Shown: in pieces, positions 33,886 through 46,016 of the stretch
Numbering within the stretch: position 1 is the first letter of the stretch
How the letters are laid out: each line of letters opens with the position of its first letter
DNA from: DASQPA01 sp963757335
GTDB taxonomy: Bacteria > Acidobacteriota > Thermoanaerobaculia > Multivoradales > UBA5704
Direction: 5' to 3'
Assembly: GCA_963757335.1 (NCBI GenBank)
Contig: CAVWRJ010000008.1
Span: 186,001 to 250,000, forward strand
Length of the DNA: 64,000 nt
Notes under the pieces: model-generated
What the model was told of the DNA's origin: nothing
Database searches by the model: none
What the model saw: the letters and a program-made list of their open reading frames with translations, nothing else
Program-made: the position numbers and the translations under genes

Positions 33886-36084
33886 TCAGGGGGCGCCCAG
33901 GCGCTCGGCCAGGAGCGTGAAGCGGCCGCTCGTCCGATGGTTGCGGACGGCGGCCTCCAGCGCTTTCCTCTCGCCGACGAGGATGGCTAAGCGGCGGGCG
34001 CGGGTGAGGGCGGTGTAGAGCAGGTTTCTCTGCAGCATGATCTGGTGCTGGCCGTGGAGGGGGACGACGACGCAGGGGTACTCGCTCCCCTGCGACTTGT
34101 GAATCGAGCAGGCGTAGGCCAGGACCAGCTCGTCGAGCGCCGCGGCATCGTAGGCGACCGCCCGGCCGTCGATCTCGACCGTCAGCTTCCCCTCGTCCTC
34201 GTCGACTCCCACCACCCGGCCGACGTCGCCGTTCCAGACCTCCAGGTCATAGTTGTTACGCACCTGCATCACCTTGTCGCCCACCCGCAGCCCGTGGGGG
34301 CCGGGGGCGCCGTTGGGGTTGAGCCGCTCGCGGAGAGCGGCGTTCAGGCTCTGGGTGCCGAGGCTCCCCCGGTTCATCGGGGAGAGCACCTGGATCTGCT
34401 CGACCGGATCGAGCCCGAAGCGGGCGGGGATGCGCTGGGCGACGAGCTCGGTCACCGTCTCCAGCACGTCCTCCGGGCGCTTCCGCTCGATGAAGAAGAA
34501 GTCCCCCGCCTCGCCCTCGCGGGCGGCGAGCGGCATCTCGCCGCGGTTGATCCGGTGGGCGTTGACGACGATGGCGCTCTGCTCGGCCTGGCGGAAGATC
34601 TCCTTCAGACGGACGACGTCGATCGTCCCCGACCGGATGAGGTCGCCCAGGAGGCGCCCGGGACCCACCGAGGGGAGCTGGTCGACGTCCCCGACGAAGA
34701 TCAGCCGGCCGCCGTTGGGCACCGCTTTTAAGAGGTGAAAGGCGAGGGCGGTGTCGAGCATCGAGGCCTCGTCGACGATCAGCAGGTCGCAGCCGAGCGG
34801 GCGGTCGCGGTTGCGCTCGAAGGTGCGCGAGCGGGGCTCGAATTCGAGCAGCCGGTGGAGGGTCGCCGCGGTGCCCCCGGTGGCCTCGGCCAGGCGCTTG
34901 GCGGCCCGCCCGGTGGGGGCGGCGAGGAGGACGGTCCGCCCCTTCTTTTCGAGGATGGCGAGGATGCCGCGGACGAGGGTGGTCTTCCCGGTCCCCGGGC
35001 CGCCGGTGATGACGAGGATCTTCGAGGTCAGGCCGCGGCGGATGGCCTCGCGCTGGGCGGGGGCGAGGCTCAGGGCCTCGCGCTTCTCGAACCAGGCGAC
35101 GGCCTTCTCGGGATCGATGTCGAAGGGCAGGTCGGGCCGGGCGAGGAGGGCGCGGAGCCGGTTCGCCACCCCGGTCTCCGCGGCGTGGAGGGCTTTGGCG
35201 TAGACCGGCTCTCGCGCCTCCTCCGGGGCGTTGGGGACGGTGTCGAGCACTACCTCCCCAGCGCCGGCCAGGGCGTCGACGGCCTCGCCGATGAGGCCCG
35301 GCTCGACCTCCAGGAGCCGCTGCCCCTCCTCGACCAGCTTCCGGCGGGGGAGAAAGACGTTGCCGCGGTCGGCGGCCTCCGAGAGGAGATGGCGGACCCC
35401 GGCCGCCAGCCGCTCCGGGGCGGTCCTGGCGGTGCCGAGAGAGGCGGCGATGCGGTCGGCGCTCTGGAAGCCGATGCCGTGGATGTCGGTCGCCAGCCGG
35501 TAGGGGTCCTGGCGGAGGACGGCCATGGCCTCGGCGCCATAGCGCTTGTAGATCTTGATCGCGTGCCCGGTGCCGATGCCGTGCGACTGCAGGAAGACCA
35601 TGACCTCCTTGATCTCCCGCTGCTCGATCCAGGCCTGCTGAATGTCCCTCCGGCGCTTGGGGCCGATCCCCCCGACCTCGGCCAGGCGCTCGGGCTGGTG
35701 CTCGATGACCTCCAGGGTGTCGATGCCGAAGTGGGCGACGAGCCGGGAGGCCATGACCTTGCCGATGCCGCGGATGAGCCCCGAGCCGAGATACCGCTCG
35801 ATGCCCTTCACGGTCTTCGGGGTGATCGTCTGGTAGGCCTCGACCTTGAACTGCCGGCCGTATTTGGGGTCCGCGATCCACTCGCCCGATAGGCGCAGGT
35901 TCTCCCCCGGCTGGACGCCCAGGAGGTTTCCCACCACGGTCACCGGCTCCCCCTGTCCAGGCACCGTGAGCCGCACGACGCTCCAGGCGTTCTCCTCGTT
36001 GGCGTAGACGACGCGCTCCAGGATTCCCTCGAGGGTCGAGGAGCCGGGGCGGGGGGGCTGGCGTTCCAGGGAGAGCTGCGGCAT
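33886..36084 (-). CDS. recD2: RecD2-type ATP-dependent helicase
   Basis: 732 residues, the length of RecD2 proteins that lack RecBC partners. The N-terminal domain has VGNLLGVQPGENLRLSGEWI and a helix-hairpin-helix segment (GIGPKRRRDIQQAW). Helicase motifs follow: Walker A GGPGTGKTTLVRGIL, DEASMLD, GDVDQLPSVGPG and the C-terminal KSQGSEYPCVVVP. It is a 5'-3' superfamily 1B helicase in DNA repair. It is divergent from the cupin gene at 36246. Confidence 0.95.
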   Translation of the reverse strand: MPQLSLERQPPRPGSSTLEGILERVVYANEENAWSVVRLTVPGQGEPVTVVGNLLGVQPGENLRLSGEWIADPKYGRQFKVEAYQTITPKTVKGIERYLGSGLIRGIGKVMASRLVAHFGIDTLEVIEHQPERLAEVGGIGPKRRRDIQQAWIEQREIKEVMVFLQSHGIGTGHAIKIYKRYGAEAMAVLRQDPYRLATDIHGIGFQSADRIAASLGTARTAPERLAAGVRHLLSEAADRGNVFLPRRKLVEEGQRLLEVEPGLIGEAVDALAGAGEVVLDTVPNAPEEAREPVYAKALHAAETGVANRLRALLARPDLPFDIDPEKAVAWFEKREALSLAPAQREAIRRGLTSKILVITGGPGTGKTTLVRGILAILEKKGRTVLLAAPTGRAAKRLAEATGGTAATLHRLLEFEPRSRTFERNRDRPLGCDLLIVDEASMLDTALAFHLLKAVPNGGRLIFVGDVDQLPSVGPGRLLGDLIRSGTIDVVRLKEIFRQAEQSAIVVNAHRINRGEMPLAAREGEAGDFFFIERKRPEDVLETVTELVAQRIPARFGLDPVEQIQVLSPMNRGSLGTQSLNAALRERLNPNGAPGPHGLRVGDKVMQVRNNYDLEVWNGDVGRVVGVDEDEGKLTVEIDGRAVAYDAAALDELVLAYACSIHKSQGSEYPCVVVPLHGQHQIMLQRNLLYTALTRARRLAILVGERKALEAAVRNHRTSGRFTLLAERLGAP

Positions 36085-36183
36085 GGCGGTGAACCGAGTC
36101 TATGCCAGCCGGCGAGGACGTTCCCCAATCTGAACCCCCCTGGAACCGACAAAGTCACTCCCGCTTCCTAGACTGGCCTCCAA

Positions 36184-36206
36184 GCCCGATCGCCGGGCGG
36201 TTTTTT
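36184..36206 (+). terminator. terminator-like hairpin in the leader of the next gene
   Basis: GCCCG-ATCGC-CGGGC followed by GG and six T forms a short intrinsic terminator. It lies 40 bases upstream of the start codon at 36246 and after the divergent recD2 start, so it cannot end an upstream gene. It is best read as an attenuator in the leader. Confidence 0.55.
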
Positions 36207-36245
36207 GGGTACGACAGAGATGACATCCCCGAGGAGGACTCACCC

Positions 36246-36863
36246 ATGAGCGCCAATCCCAGCAAGCCGGCCCCCGCCATCCTGCCCGACCTCGTCCACT
36301 GCGTCCGCACGGCGTTTGAGGAGCATGGCGGCACGCCGCGGATCGGCGCCAGGGTCGCCCAGGCGATCCAGCCGTTCCTCGGCCATCCCCGGCTGCTCGC
36401 CCCGGAGCAGTGCGAGCCCGATCCGACCCGCTACCGCCAGCACGTCCTCCACGCCGAGGAGGACGGGACTTTCTCGATCGTCGCCCTGGTCTGGATGCCC
36501 GGCCAGGCGACCTGCATTCACGACCATCTCGCCTGGTGCGTCATCGGCGTCCATCAGGGAGTGGAGCAGGAGGTCCAGTTCGAGCTCGCCGACGAGGCGA
36601 GCGGCGCCTTTCTCCGTCCTCTCGACTCTTCGATCAATCCCACCGGGTCGGTCGTCGTTCTCACTCCGCCGGGCGACATCCACTCCGTCGTCAACCCCGG
36701 TCCGGGCACCGCCATCTCGATTCACGTCTACGGCCTGGACGTTCGCCAGCACGGCTCCTCCATCCGTCGCCGGTACGATCTGCCGATCCACCAGCCCGAG
36801 CCCCGACCGCTCCCCGTCCTCCCCGACCGGCCGGCGGCGAGCGAGACCGGCCTCGGCGCTTAG
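36246..36863 (+). CDS. cysteine dioxygenase type I family cupin protein
   Basis: 205 residues. The ATG at 36246 follows GAGGAGGACTC. The cupin metal site is traced as His in CIHDHLAWCVIGV (HxH plus Cys) and a later His in GDIHSVVNPGPGTAISIHVYG. This is the layout of the cysteine dioxygenase family, which oxidises thiols with non-haem iron, but the substrate may be another thiol such as 3-mercaptopropionate. The leader carries a terminator-like hairpin. The ntrC-like gene begins 48 bases after its stop. Confidence 0.78.
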   Translation: MSANPSKPAPAILPDLVHCVRTAFEEHGGTPRIGARVAQAIQPFLGHPRLLAPEQCEPDPTRYRQHVLHAEEDGTFSIVALVWMPGQATCIHDHLAWCVIGVHQGVEQEVQFELADEASGAFLRPLDSSINPTGSVVVLTPPGDIHSVVNPGPGTAISIHVYGLDVRQHGSSIRRRYDLPIHQPEPRPLPVLPDRPAASETGLGA

Positions 36864-36910
36864 AGATCTCCCATCGACCGCCGGCCGATACTGTGCCAAA
36901 ATGGCGGGCA

Positions 36911-38300
<1,390 letters not shown>

Positions 38301-38347
38301 CGGCCGTGGCGCTCGGAGCCACGTTTCTGGCGATTCTGGAGGCAATG

Positions 38348-38566
38348 ATGGAGCTGCCGGCAGAGGTACTGATTCACAACGAGACCCTGGGAGTGAAGGG
38401 GGGGAAGGGGACTCTTCTCCAGATCAACTCCGAGGGTTACTACGAGATCAACTGCTATTTCGGGGAGCGGCTGCACCGCACCCTCTTTCCCATTCACGGT
38501 ACGGTGCTGATCTCCCGCGAGCCCGAGCAGACCGTGGGCGGCGAGGCGATGGAGATCGAGCGGTGA
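38348..38566 (+). CDS. small conserved protein, unknown function
   Basis: 72 residues. GGAGG lies five bases before the ATG at 38348. The sequence MELPAEVLIHNETLGVKGGK, then LQINSEGYYEINCYFGERLH, ends near a predicted beta segment. I do not recognise a named family, but it looks like a compact beta-rich cytoplasmic protein. It sits between the ntrC-like gene and pdxJ, and its stop overlaps the pdxJ GTG start by four bases. Confidence 0.65.
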   Translation: MELPAEVLIHNETLGVKGGKGTLLQINSEGYYEINCYFGERLHRTLFPIHGTVLISREPEQTVGGEAMEIER

Positions 38567-39297
38567 GCGGACCCCGGCTCTCGGTCAACGTCGATCACGT
38601 CGCCACCCTCCGCCAGGCCCGGCGGGCGGCCTACCCCGATCCCGCCGAGGCGGCGCGCCTGGCGCTCGCGGCGGGCGCCGCCGGCATCACGGTCCACCTG
38701 CGGGTCGACCGCCGGCACATCCAGGACGCCGACCTCCACTCCCTGCGGGAGACCGTAGAGGGCAAGCTGAATTTCGAGATGTCGACGGCCGAGGAGATGG
38801 TCGCGATCGCCCTCGAAGTCCGCCCCGACCAGGTGACCCTCGTTGCCGAGCGGCCCGAGGAGGTGACAACGGAGGGCGGCCTCGACCTCCTGGCTCAGGG
38901 GCCTCGGGTCGCGGCGGTGGCGGAGCGGCTCGGCGCGGCCGGGATCGCGGTCTCGGTCTTCGTCGACCCCGATCCGCGGCAGATCGATGCCCTCGCGAGC
39001 TTGAACGCCCGGAACGCCGGAATCGCCGGCTTCGAGCTCAACACCGACGCCTACACCCGCGCCGGCAGCTCGGCCGTCTCAGCCGAGCTCGACAAGATTG
39101 CCCGCGCCGCCATCCAGGGCCGCGAGCACGGCTTTAAACTCTACGCTGGCCACGGCCTGACGACCGCGAACGTCGGCCCCATCGCCGCCCTCCCCGGCAT
39201 GGAGGAGCTCAACATTGGCCACTTCCTCGTCTCCAGGGCTGTGCTGGTGGGGATGACGGAGGCGGTCAAGGAGATGCTGTCGGCGATGGGGGGGTGA
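38563..39297 (+). CDS. pdxJ: pyridoxine 5'-phosphate synthase PdxJ
   Basis: 244 residues with a GTG start that overlaps the preceding stop (GTGA). It begins LSVNVDHVATLRQARR, the PdxJ signature, with catalytic residues in TVHLRVDRRHIQD and GHGLTTANV. It condenses 3-amino-2-oxopropyl phosphate with 1-deoxyxylulose 5-phosphate to make pyridoxine phosphate. Convergent with glmM, which it overlaps by about 30 bases. Confidence 0.96.
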   Translation: MSGPRLSVNVDHVATLRQARRAAYPDPAEAARLALAAGAAGITVHLRVDRRHIQDADLHSLRETVEGKLNFEMSTAEEMVAIALEVRPDQVTLVAERPEEVTTEGGLDLLAQGPRVAAVAERLGAAGIAVSVFVDPDPRQIDALASLNARNAGIAGFELNTDAYTRAGSSAVSAELDKIARAAIQGREHGFKLYAGHGLTTANVGPIAALPGMEELNIGHFLVSRAVLVGMTEAVKEMLSAMGG

Positions 39298-40697
39298 GCT
39301 CCCCGATCTCCCCCGCAATCACCGCCGCCAGCTCCTCCGCCAGAGCGTCGATCGACGGCTGGTCGGGACCTTCGATCATGATCCGGGCGAGCGGCTCGGT
39401 GCCGCTGTAGCGGAGCACGAGGCGGCCGTCGTCGCCCAGGCGATCCTCTACGGCTCGGGCGGCGGCGGTCACCTTGGGGAGAGTCGCGAAATCGGTCTTC
39501 TGCTGGACCCGAACGTTTTTCAAGATCTGCGGGTAGCGCCTGAAACCCCCGAGGAGATCGGAAACCGAGCGGCCGGCTTGAGCCGCGATTCCGGCGATCC
39601 TGGCGATCTGGAGGGCGGTCAGGAGCCCGTCGCCGGTGCTCGACAGGCGGGCGTTGACGATGTGCCCCGACTGCTCGCCGCCGAGGACGATCCCCTCCCG
39701 CTCCATGGCCTCGACGACGTAGCGGTCCCCCACGTCGCAGCGCACCACCCCGATCCCCTCCCGGGCGAGGGCGCGTTCAAGCCCCAGGTTGCTCATCGAG
39801 GTGGCGACGATCTTCGCCGGCGCCAATTCGCCCAGCCGCTTCAAGTGGGTGGCCCAGAGATAGAGGATGGCGTCGCCGTCGCGTACCGCCCCGGTCTCGT
39901 CGGCGAGGATGGCGCGGTCGGCGTCGCCGTCGAAGGCCGCCCCCAGGTCGGCGCCGGCGGCGAGCACCCGCGCCGCCATCTCCTGCGGGGCGGTCGAGCC
40001 GCAGCGGTCGTTGACGTTCCGGCCGTCGGGCCGGCCATGGATCAGGGTGACCGCGGCCCCCAGCCGCTCGAAGAGGGGAGCGGCGTAGGACGAGGCGGCG
40101 CCGTTGCCGGCGTCGAGCACCACCCGGAAGCCGGCGAGCGGCTGGCCAGCGGGATAGGGTCGCGGCGAGGTGATCGAGGTATTCCGCCCGCAGGCTCCCA
40201 TCGATCTCCAAGTCGGGCACCGGGTCGGGGCCGTCCACGGACCACGGTCCCCGCCGCCAGGACCTCGGCGATCCGCGCTTCGAGCTTCCGTTCCTCCTCG
40301 TCGCTCCACTTGCGCCCGTCGCGGTCGAGCAGCTTGACGCCGTTGTCCGGGTAGGGGTTGTGGCTCGCCGAGACGGCGATGCCGGAGACCGCTCCGCGCC
40401 CGTCTCCGGCCGCCGACCAGGTGCGCGATCCCGGGGGTGGGGATGACCCCGGCGTAGGCGACCTCGACGCCTCCCGCCGTAAGTCCGGCGGCGAGCCAGC
40501 GGCAGATCTCGGGGGTGCTCGCCCGCGTGTCGCCGCCGAGAATGACGCGCGGCGTTCGTCGCCATCCTCTCCCGCAGGGTGGCGGCGAGGGCGGCGGTGA
40601 GCGCCGCGATCGTCGCGCGGTCGAGCGGGGGGACGCCGAATTCGGCGCGCATGCCGTCGGTGCCGAAGAGGCGGGGAGCGGGTCGTGGCAAGGTCAT
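39266..40697 (-). CDS. glmM: phosphoglucosamine mutase GlmM, multiple frameshifts
   Basis: The start MTLPRPAPRLFGTDGMRAEF at 40697 is GlmM (converts glucosamine 6-phosphate to 1-phosphate for UDP-GlcNAc). Parts are found in three frames: VILGGDTRASTPEICRWLA, then VSASHNPYPDNGVKLLDRDG with the catalytic Ser, then DGPDPVPDLEIDGSLRAEYL, then AGFRVVLDAGNGAASSYAAP to the end, including AFDGDADRAI and RYSGTEPLARIMIEG. At least four single-base shifts lie between 40100 and 40600. All domains are present in order, which suggests local sequence error rather than decay. It is fourth in folP-cdaA-cdaR-glmM. Confidence 0.9.
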
Positions 40698-41440
40698 CTT
40701 CCTTTCCTGGGCTTGCTGGAGCGGGCGGACTTGGGAGGCTTCACGGGCGCGCCCGAAGCATCGGGGGAGCCGGCATCGGTGGCGTCGGTGGCGTCGGCCG
40801 GGGGCTCCAGGGGTACCCGCACGTTCACCTTCGAGGGTTGCACGACCTGGATCAGGGGGTCGGGCGGCACCACCCCGATCGTCTCCTCGAAAGTCACCGA
40901 GTGGCCGTCCAGGATGATAGGCCGCGTGTTGATCCCATCGTACTTCGAGATCAGCGACTCCGGGCCGGTCACCAGCACCTGGTTGGGGAGCACCTCGGGC
41001 TCCCCCTGGATCGCCCCTCCGGCCGGCGTGCCGGCGAGCTGCGGCCGCACCGGCAGGCGCTGGGTCACCTCGCGGTCGAGCTCCACCCGGGTGACGTTGG
41101 GATCGATCGACAGCACCTCGAACCCCTCCGGCACCTGGACGTCCTCGGGTCCCAGGCTGACCGAGAAGCTCCCCTTCTGGCTCTGCGTCAGCTCGACCTG
41201 GACGTTCACCTGATAGGGGCTCAACACCCGCACCTTCTTGTTGCTGCCGCGCAGGCGGACGCTGACGTTCGGCGCCGGGTTGAGGACGACGAAGCCGCGC
41301 GGCACGTTGTAGGAGACGGAGGCCTCGACGGCGCGCTCGGTCATCGTCTCGCGCCCCTGGAGCGACACGGAGTACCACATGGCGACCGAGATGGCGAGCG
41401 CCAGGAGGCGCAGGCCCCAGGTGCGGGCGCTCTCGCTCAA
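40694..41440 (-). CDS. cdaR: YbbR-domain regulator CdaR
   Basis: 248 residues with a TTG start at 41440 (TTGA overlap with the cdaA stop). One membrane helix near the N-terminus (WGLRLLALAISVAMWYS) precedes three YbbR-type beta repeats, for example VSVRLRGSNKKVRVLS and VQVELTQSQKGSFSVSL. CdaR binds and regulates the diadenylate cyclase CdaA. Its TGA overlaps the glmM start by four bases (ATGA). The C-terminus has an in-frame repeat ADATDATDAG and a basic tail. Confidence 0.92.
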   Translation of the reverse strand: MSESARTWGLRLLALAISVAMWYSVSLQGRETMTERAVEASVSYNVPRGFVVLNPAPNVSVRLRGSNKKVRVLSPYQVNVQVELTQSQKGSFSVSLGPEDVQVPEGFEVLSIDPNVTRVELDREVTQRLPVRPQLAGTPAGGAIQGEPEVLPNQVLVTGPESLISKYDGINTRPIILDGHSVTFEETIGVVPPDPLIQVVQPSKVNVRVPLEPPADATDATDAGSPDASGAPVKPPKSARSSKPRKGR

Positions 41441-42225
41441 CTCCCCTTCCCTCCCTGCGGGTAGAGGTCGGTGATGAGGTACTTGTAGAGCGTGTTGCGG
41501 AGGCTCTTGCCGTCCAGGTCGCGGATCAGCTCGCCGTCGAAGGCGACCGAGATCGACCCCGTCTCCTCCGAGACGACGACCGCCACGGCGTCGGTCTCCT
41601 CGGTCACTCCGAGGGCGGCCCGGTGGCGGGTGCCGAACTCCTTCGACAGCTCCGGGTTCGGGGTGAGCGGCAGGAAGCAGGCGGCGGCGGCGAGCCGCTC
41701 GTCCTGGACGATCACCGCCCCGTCGTGGAGCGGGGTGTCGGGAGTGAAGATGTTGATCAGGAGGTCGAAGGAGATCTCGGCGTCGAGGAGGATGCCGTTC
41801 TCGACGAAGTTGCGGAGCCCCTCCAGCCGCTCGATGACGATCAGGGCGCCGATCCGGCGGGCCGAGAGGGTCGTGGCGGCGAGCACGATCTCGCCGAAGG
41901 TCGACTCCACCTGCTGCTGCTTGCCGAGACCCCAGAGCGGATTGCGGCCGAAGTTGGCGAGGGCACGCCTTAGCTCCTGCTGGAAGAGCACGATGATGGC
42001 GAAGGGGAGGACGATCAGCAGGCTCTCCAGAATCCACTGGAGGGTCGGCAGGTCGGCCAGCCGGGCCACGTAGTAGACGATGCCGACGAAGACGATCCCG
42101 AGGAGCATCTGCACGGCGCGGGTGCCGCGGACCAGGAGGAGCAGGTTGTAGATGACGAAGGCGACGACGAGGATGTCGACGACGTCGCGCCAGGTGAGGA
42201 TCTCGAAGAAGCGTAAGGTGCTCAT
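41437..42225 (-). CDS. cdaA: diadenylate cyclase CdaA
   Basis: 262 residues. Three membrane helices (residues about 10-75) precede the DisA_N catalytic domain. Active-site motifs are DGA in PDTPLHDGAVIVQDE and RHR in EFGTRHRAALGV. The enzyme makes c-di-AMP from two ATP, a second messenger controlling osmolyte and cell-wall balance. Overlaps link it to folP upstream (ATGA) and cdaR downstream (TTGA). The cdaA-cdaR-glmM block is the conserved arrangement known from Firmicutes and others. Confidence 0.97.
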   Translation of the reverse strand: MSTLRFFEILTWRDVVDILVVAFVIYNLLLLVRGTRAVQMLLGIVFVGIVYYVARLADLPTLQWILESLLIVLPFAIIVLFQQELRRALANFGRNPLWGLGKQQQVESTFGEIVLAATTLSARRIGALIVIERLEGLRNFVENGILLDAEISFDLLINIFTPDTPLHDGAVIVQDERLAAAACFLPLTPNPELSKEFGTRHRAALGVTEETDAVAVVVSEETGSISVAFDGELIRDLDGKSLRNTLYKYLITDLYPQGGKGS

Positions 42226-43163
42226 CCGGCGGCTCCGGATGGGTGGGAGGATGAGCTCGCGGACGAGCTGGCGATCGCCTCCCAGGCGGCGAGGAACTGG
42301 ACGGTCTCCGAAACGTCGTGGACCCGTACGAGGGCGGCTCCGTTCCGGGCCGCCCAGCCGACGGCGGCGAGGCTGCCGCCGAGCCGCCGGTCGGGTGGGC
42401 GCTCCCGCCGGCCCCGCCGACCTTGCCGAGGAAGCTCTTGCCGCGAGGCGCCGAGGAGGAGCGGCCGGCCGAGAGCGGCGAAGGCGTCCAGGCGGTGGAC
42501 GAGGAGGAGGTTCTGGGCGGCGGTCTTGCCGAAGCCGATCCCTGGATCGAGGATGAGCTGGCCGGGGTCGATCCCCAGCCCCACCGCGCGGTCGACGGCC
42601 TCCCCGAGCTCCGCGCGCACCTCGGCGAGGACGTCGACGAAGCGGATCTCCCGCTGCATGGTCGCGATCTCGCCCCGGCTGTGCAGGAGGACGAGAGGGC
42701 AGCCGGCGGCGGCCACGGCGCGGCCGAGCTCGGGATCGCCGAGAGCCGAGACGTCGTTCACCAGGTCCGCCCCGGCCGCCAGGGCCTGGCGCGCCACCTC
42801 CCCCTTCCGGGTGTCGACCGAGAGCGGGGCGTCGGTCGCCCGCCTCAAACCGGCGAGGACCGGGAGGAGCCGCGCCAGCTCCTCCTCGGCCGGCACCGTC
42901 CGCGCCCCCGCCCCATAGACCCCACCGCCAGGGCGGGTCGACTCGGCGCCGAGGTCCAGGAGGTCGGCCCCCTCGGCGAGGAGGGCGAGGCCGCGCTCGA
43001 CGGCCCGCTCCGGAGCGAGGAAGAGCCCGCCGTCGCTGAAGGAATCGGGGGTGAGGTTGAGGATGCCCATTACCCGCGGTCGGCCGCCGAGAACGAGCGA
43101 GCGGCCGCGGGGGAGTCGGAGGGTCCAGCTGGGGAGGGTGCTCGGCTGGATCGCTGTCTCCAT
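42222..43163 (-). CDS. folP: dihydropteroate synthase FolP, with compensated frameshift
   Basis: 313 residues. Dihydropteroate synthase joins 6-hydroxymethyl-dihydropterin diphosphate with p-aminobenzoate. It has GGRPRVMGILNLTPDSFSDGG, ADLLDLGAESTRPGG, DAPLSVDTRK and ILDPGIGFGKT. Between 42390 and 42450 the sequence LLLGASRQELPRQGRRGRRE replaces the expected LLLGASRKSFLGKVGGAGG. That text appears in the other frame, so one inserted and one deleted base frame about 17 altered codons in the conserved loop. This is either a local sequence error or a real double mutation. First of four coupled genes. Confidence 0.92.
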   Translation of the reverse strand: METAIQPSTLPSWTLRLPRGRSLVLGGRPRVMGILNLTPDSFSDGGLFLAPERAVERGLALLAEGADLLDLGAESTRPGGGVYGAGARTVPAEEELARLLPVLAGLRRATDAPLSVDTRKGEVARQALAAGADLVNDVSALGDPELGRAVAAAGCPLVLLHSRGEIATMQREIRFVDVLAEVRAELGEAVDRAVGLGIDPGQLILDPGIGFGKTAAQNLLLVHRLDAFAALGRPLLLGASRQELPRQGRRGRRERPPDRRLGGSLAAVGWAARNGAALVRVHDVSETVQFLAAWEAIASSSASSSSHPSGAAG

Positions 43164-43228
43164 AGCGGGTCGGGTCGGGTAGGGTCGGGTCGAAAGACCT
43201 GGCTCCTCAGTCTATCGTGCCCCGCCCC

Positions 43229-43260
43229 AAACAGAAGCGCCCGGCGTTACGCCGGGCGCT
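43229..43260 (-). terminator. rho-independent terminator after ftsH
   Basis: On the minus strand a perfect 11-bp stem AGCGCCCGGCG / CGCCGGGCGCT with a three-base loop (43236-43260) is followed by TTCTGTTT. It lies 29 bases after the ftsH stop. Confidence 0.8.
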
Positions 43261-43288
43261 CAAATCGAAAGAGGCTCCAGGGCGCGAG

Positions 43289-45253
<1,965 letters not shown>

Positions 45254-45365
45254 CGCTCGGCTACCTCATTGCCAGGTCGCTCCGGAACAAGCGACGGGGG
45301 ATCCGATCCCCTGAACGTAACGATTCCCGGGAGTCGCGGATTCCCGGGCGCTCCGGCTTCCCCTC

Positions 45366-46016
45366 TCACGCCTGGGGGAGCCGGCCGATATAGGGCAGAT
45401 TGCCGTACCTGCCCTCGTGCTTCAGACCGTAGCCGACGAGGATGCCGTTGCGCCGGGTGGTGAAGGCGCTGTAGTCGACGGCGAAGTCGGTCTTCCGCTC
45501 GTCGGGCATGTCGATGAGGGCCGCGAAGCGCACCTCGCGCGCCCCGTGCTGGCGGAGCTTCTCGGCCAGATAGAGCTCGATGACCCCGGAAGCCACGACA
45601 TCTTTGAGTACCACGACACTCCGGCCCGAGATCTCTACGGGAATGGGGTAGTGGATGTTCTGAACGGTCTCCGGGCTCTCCAGGGCCTCCGGAGTCTCGG
45701 GGTTCTCCGGCGCGTCCGGCGTCTCGACGCGGTCGCCTTCGGAGTACCCGACCTGGATCAGCTCGTAGCGCACCGGCCGGTCGACGGCGCGGACGAGGTC
45801 GGCGAGGAAGATGAGCGAGCCCCCGAGGATGGCGAGGAGGAGCGGCTCGGTGTCGGTCTCCTGGGCATCTCCTGGCGGCGCGAAATCGGCGGTCAGCTTC
45901 TGGGCGAGATCGGCGACGCTCGCGCTGAGAGCGGCGGCCTCGAACAGGGGCTCGATGCGCGCGGTCTGCGTCGTCGCGCTCGGGGTCTCATGCGGCATCG
46001 GCGGCATCGGCGGCAT
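45366..46016 (-). CDS. hpt: hypoxanthine phosphoribosyltransferase-like protein with degenerate PRPP loop
   Basis: 216 residues. Family marks are LLAILGGSLIFLADLVRAV and, near the end, YGLKHEGRYGNLPYIGRL, typical of purine salvage phosphoribosyltransferases. The PRPP-binding loop reads VVLKDVVASGVIEL where active family members usually have an acidic pair and D-[ST]-G-x-T. This may lower or change activity. A Pro/Glu insert of about 20 residues (PDAPENPETPEALESPE) precedes it and the N-terminus carries MPPMPPMPHE, both of the 9-bp repeat type. It overlaps tilS by 29 bases. Confidence 0.75.
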   Translation of the reverse strand: MPPMPPMPHETPSATTQTARIEPLFEAAALSASVADLAQKLTADFAPPGDAQETDTEPLLLAILGGSLIFLADLVRAVDRPVRYELIQVGYSEGDRVETPDAPENPETPEALESPETVQNIHYPIPVEISGRSVVVLKDVVASGVIELYLAEKLRQHGAREVRFAALIDMPDERKTDFAVDYSAFTTRRNGILVGYGLKHEGRYGNLPYIGRLPQA

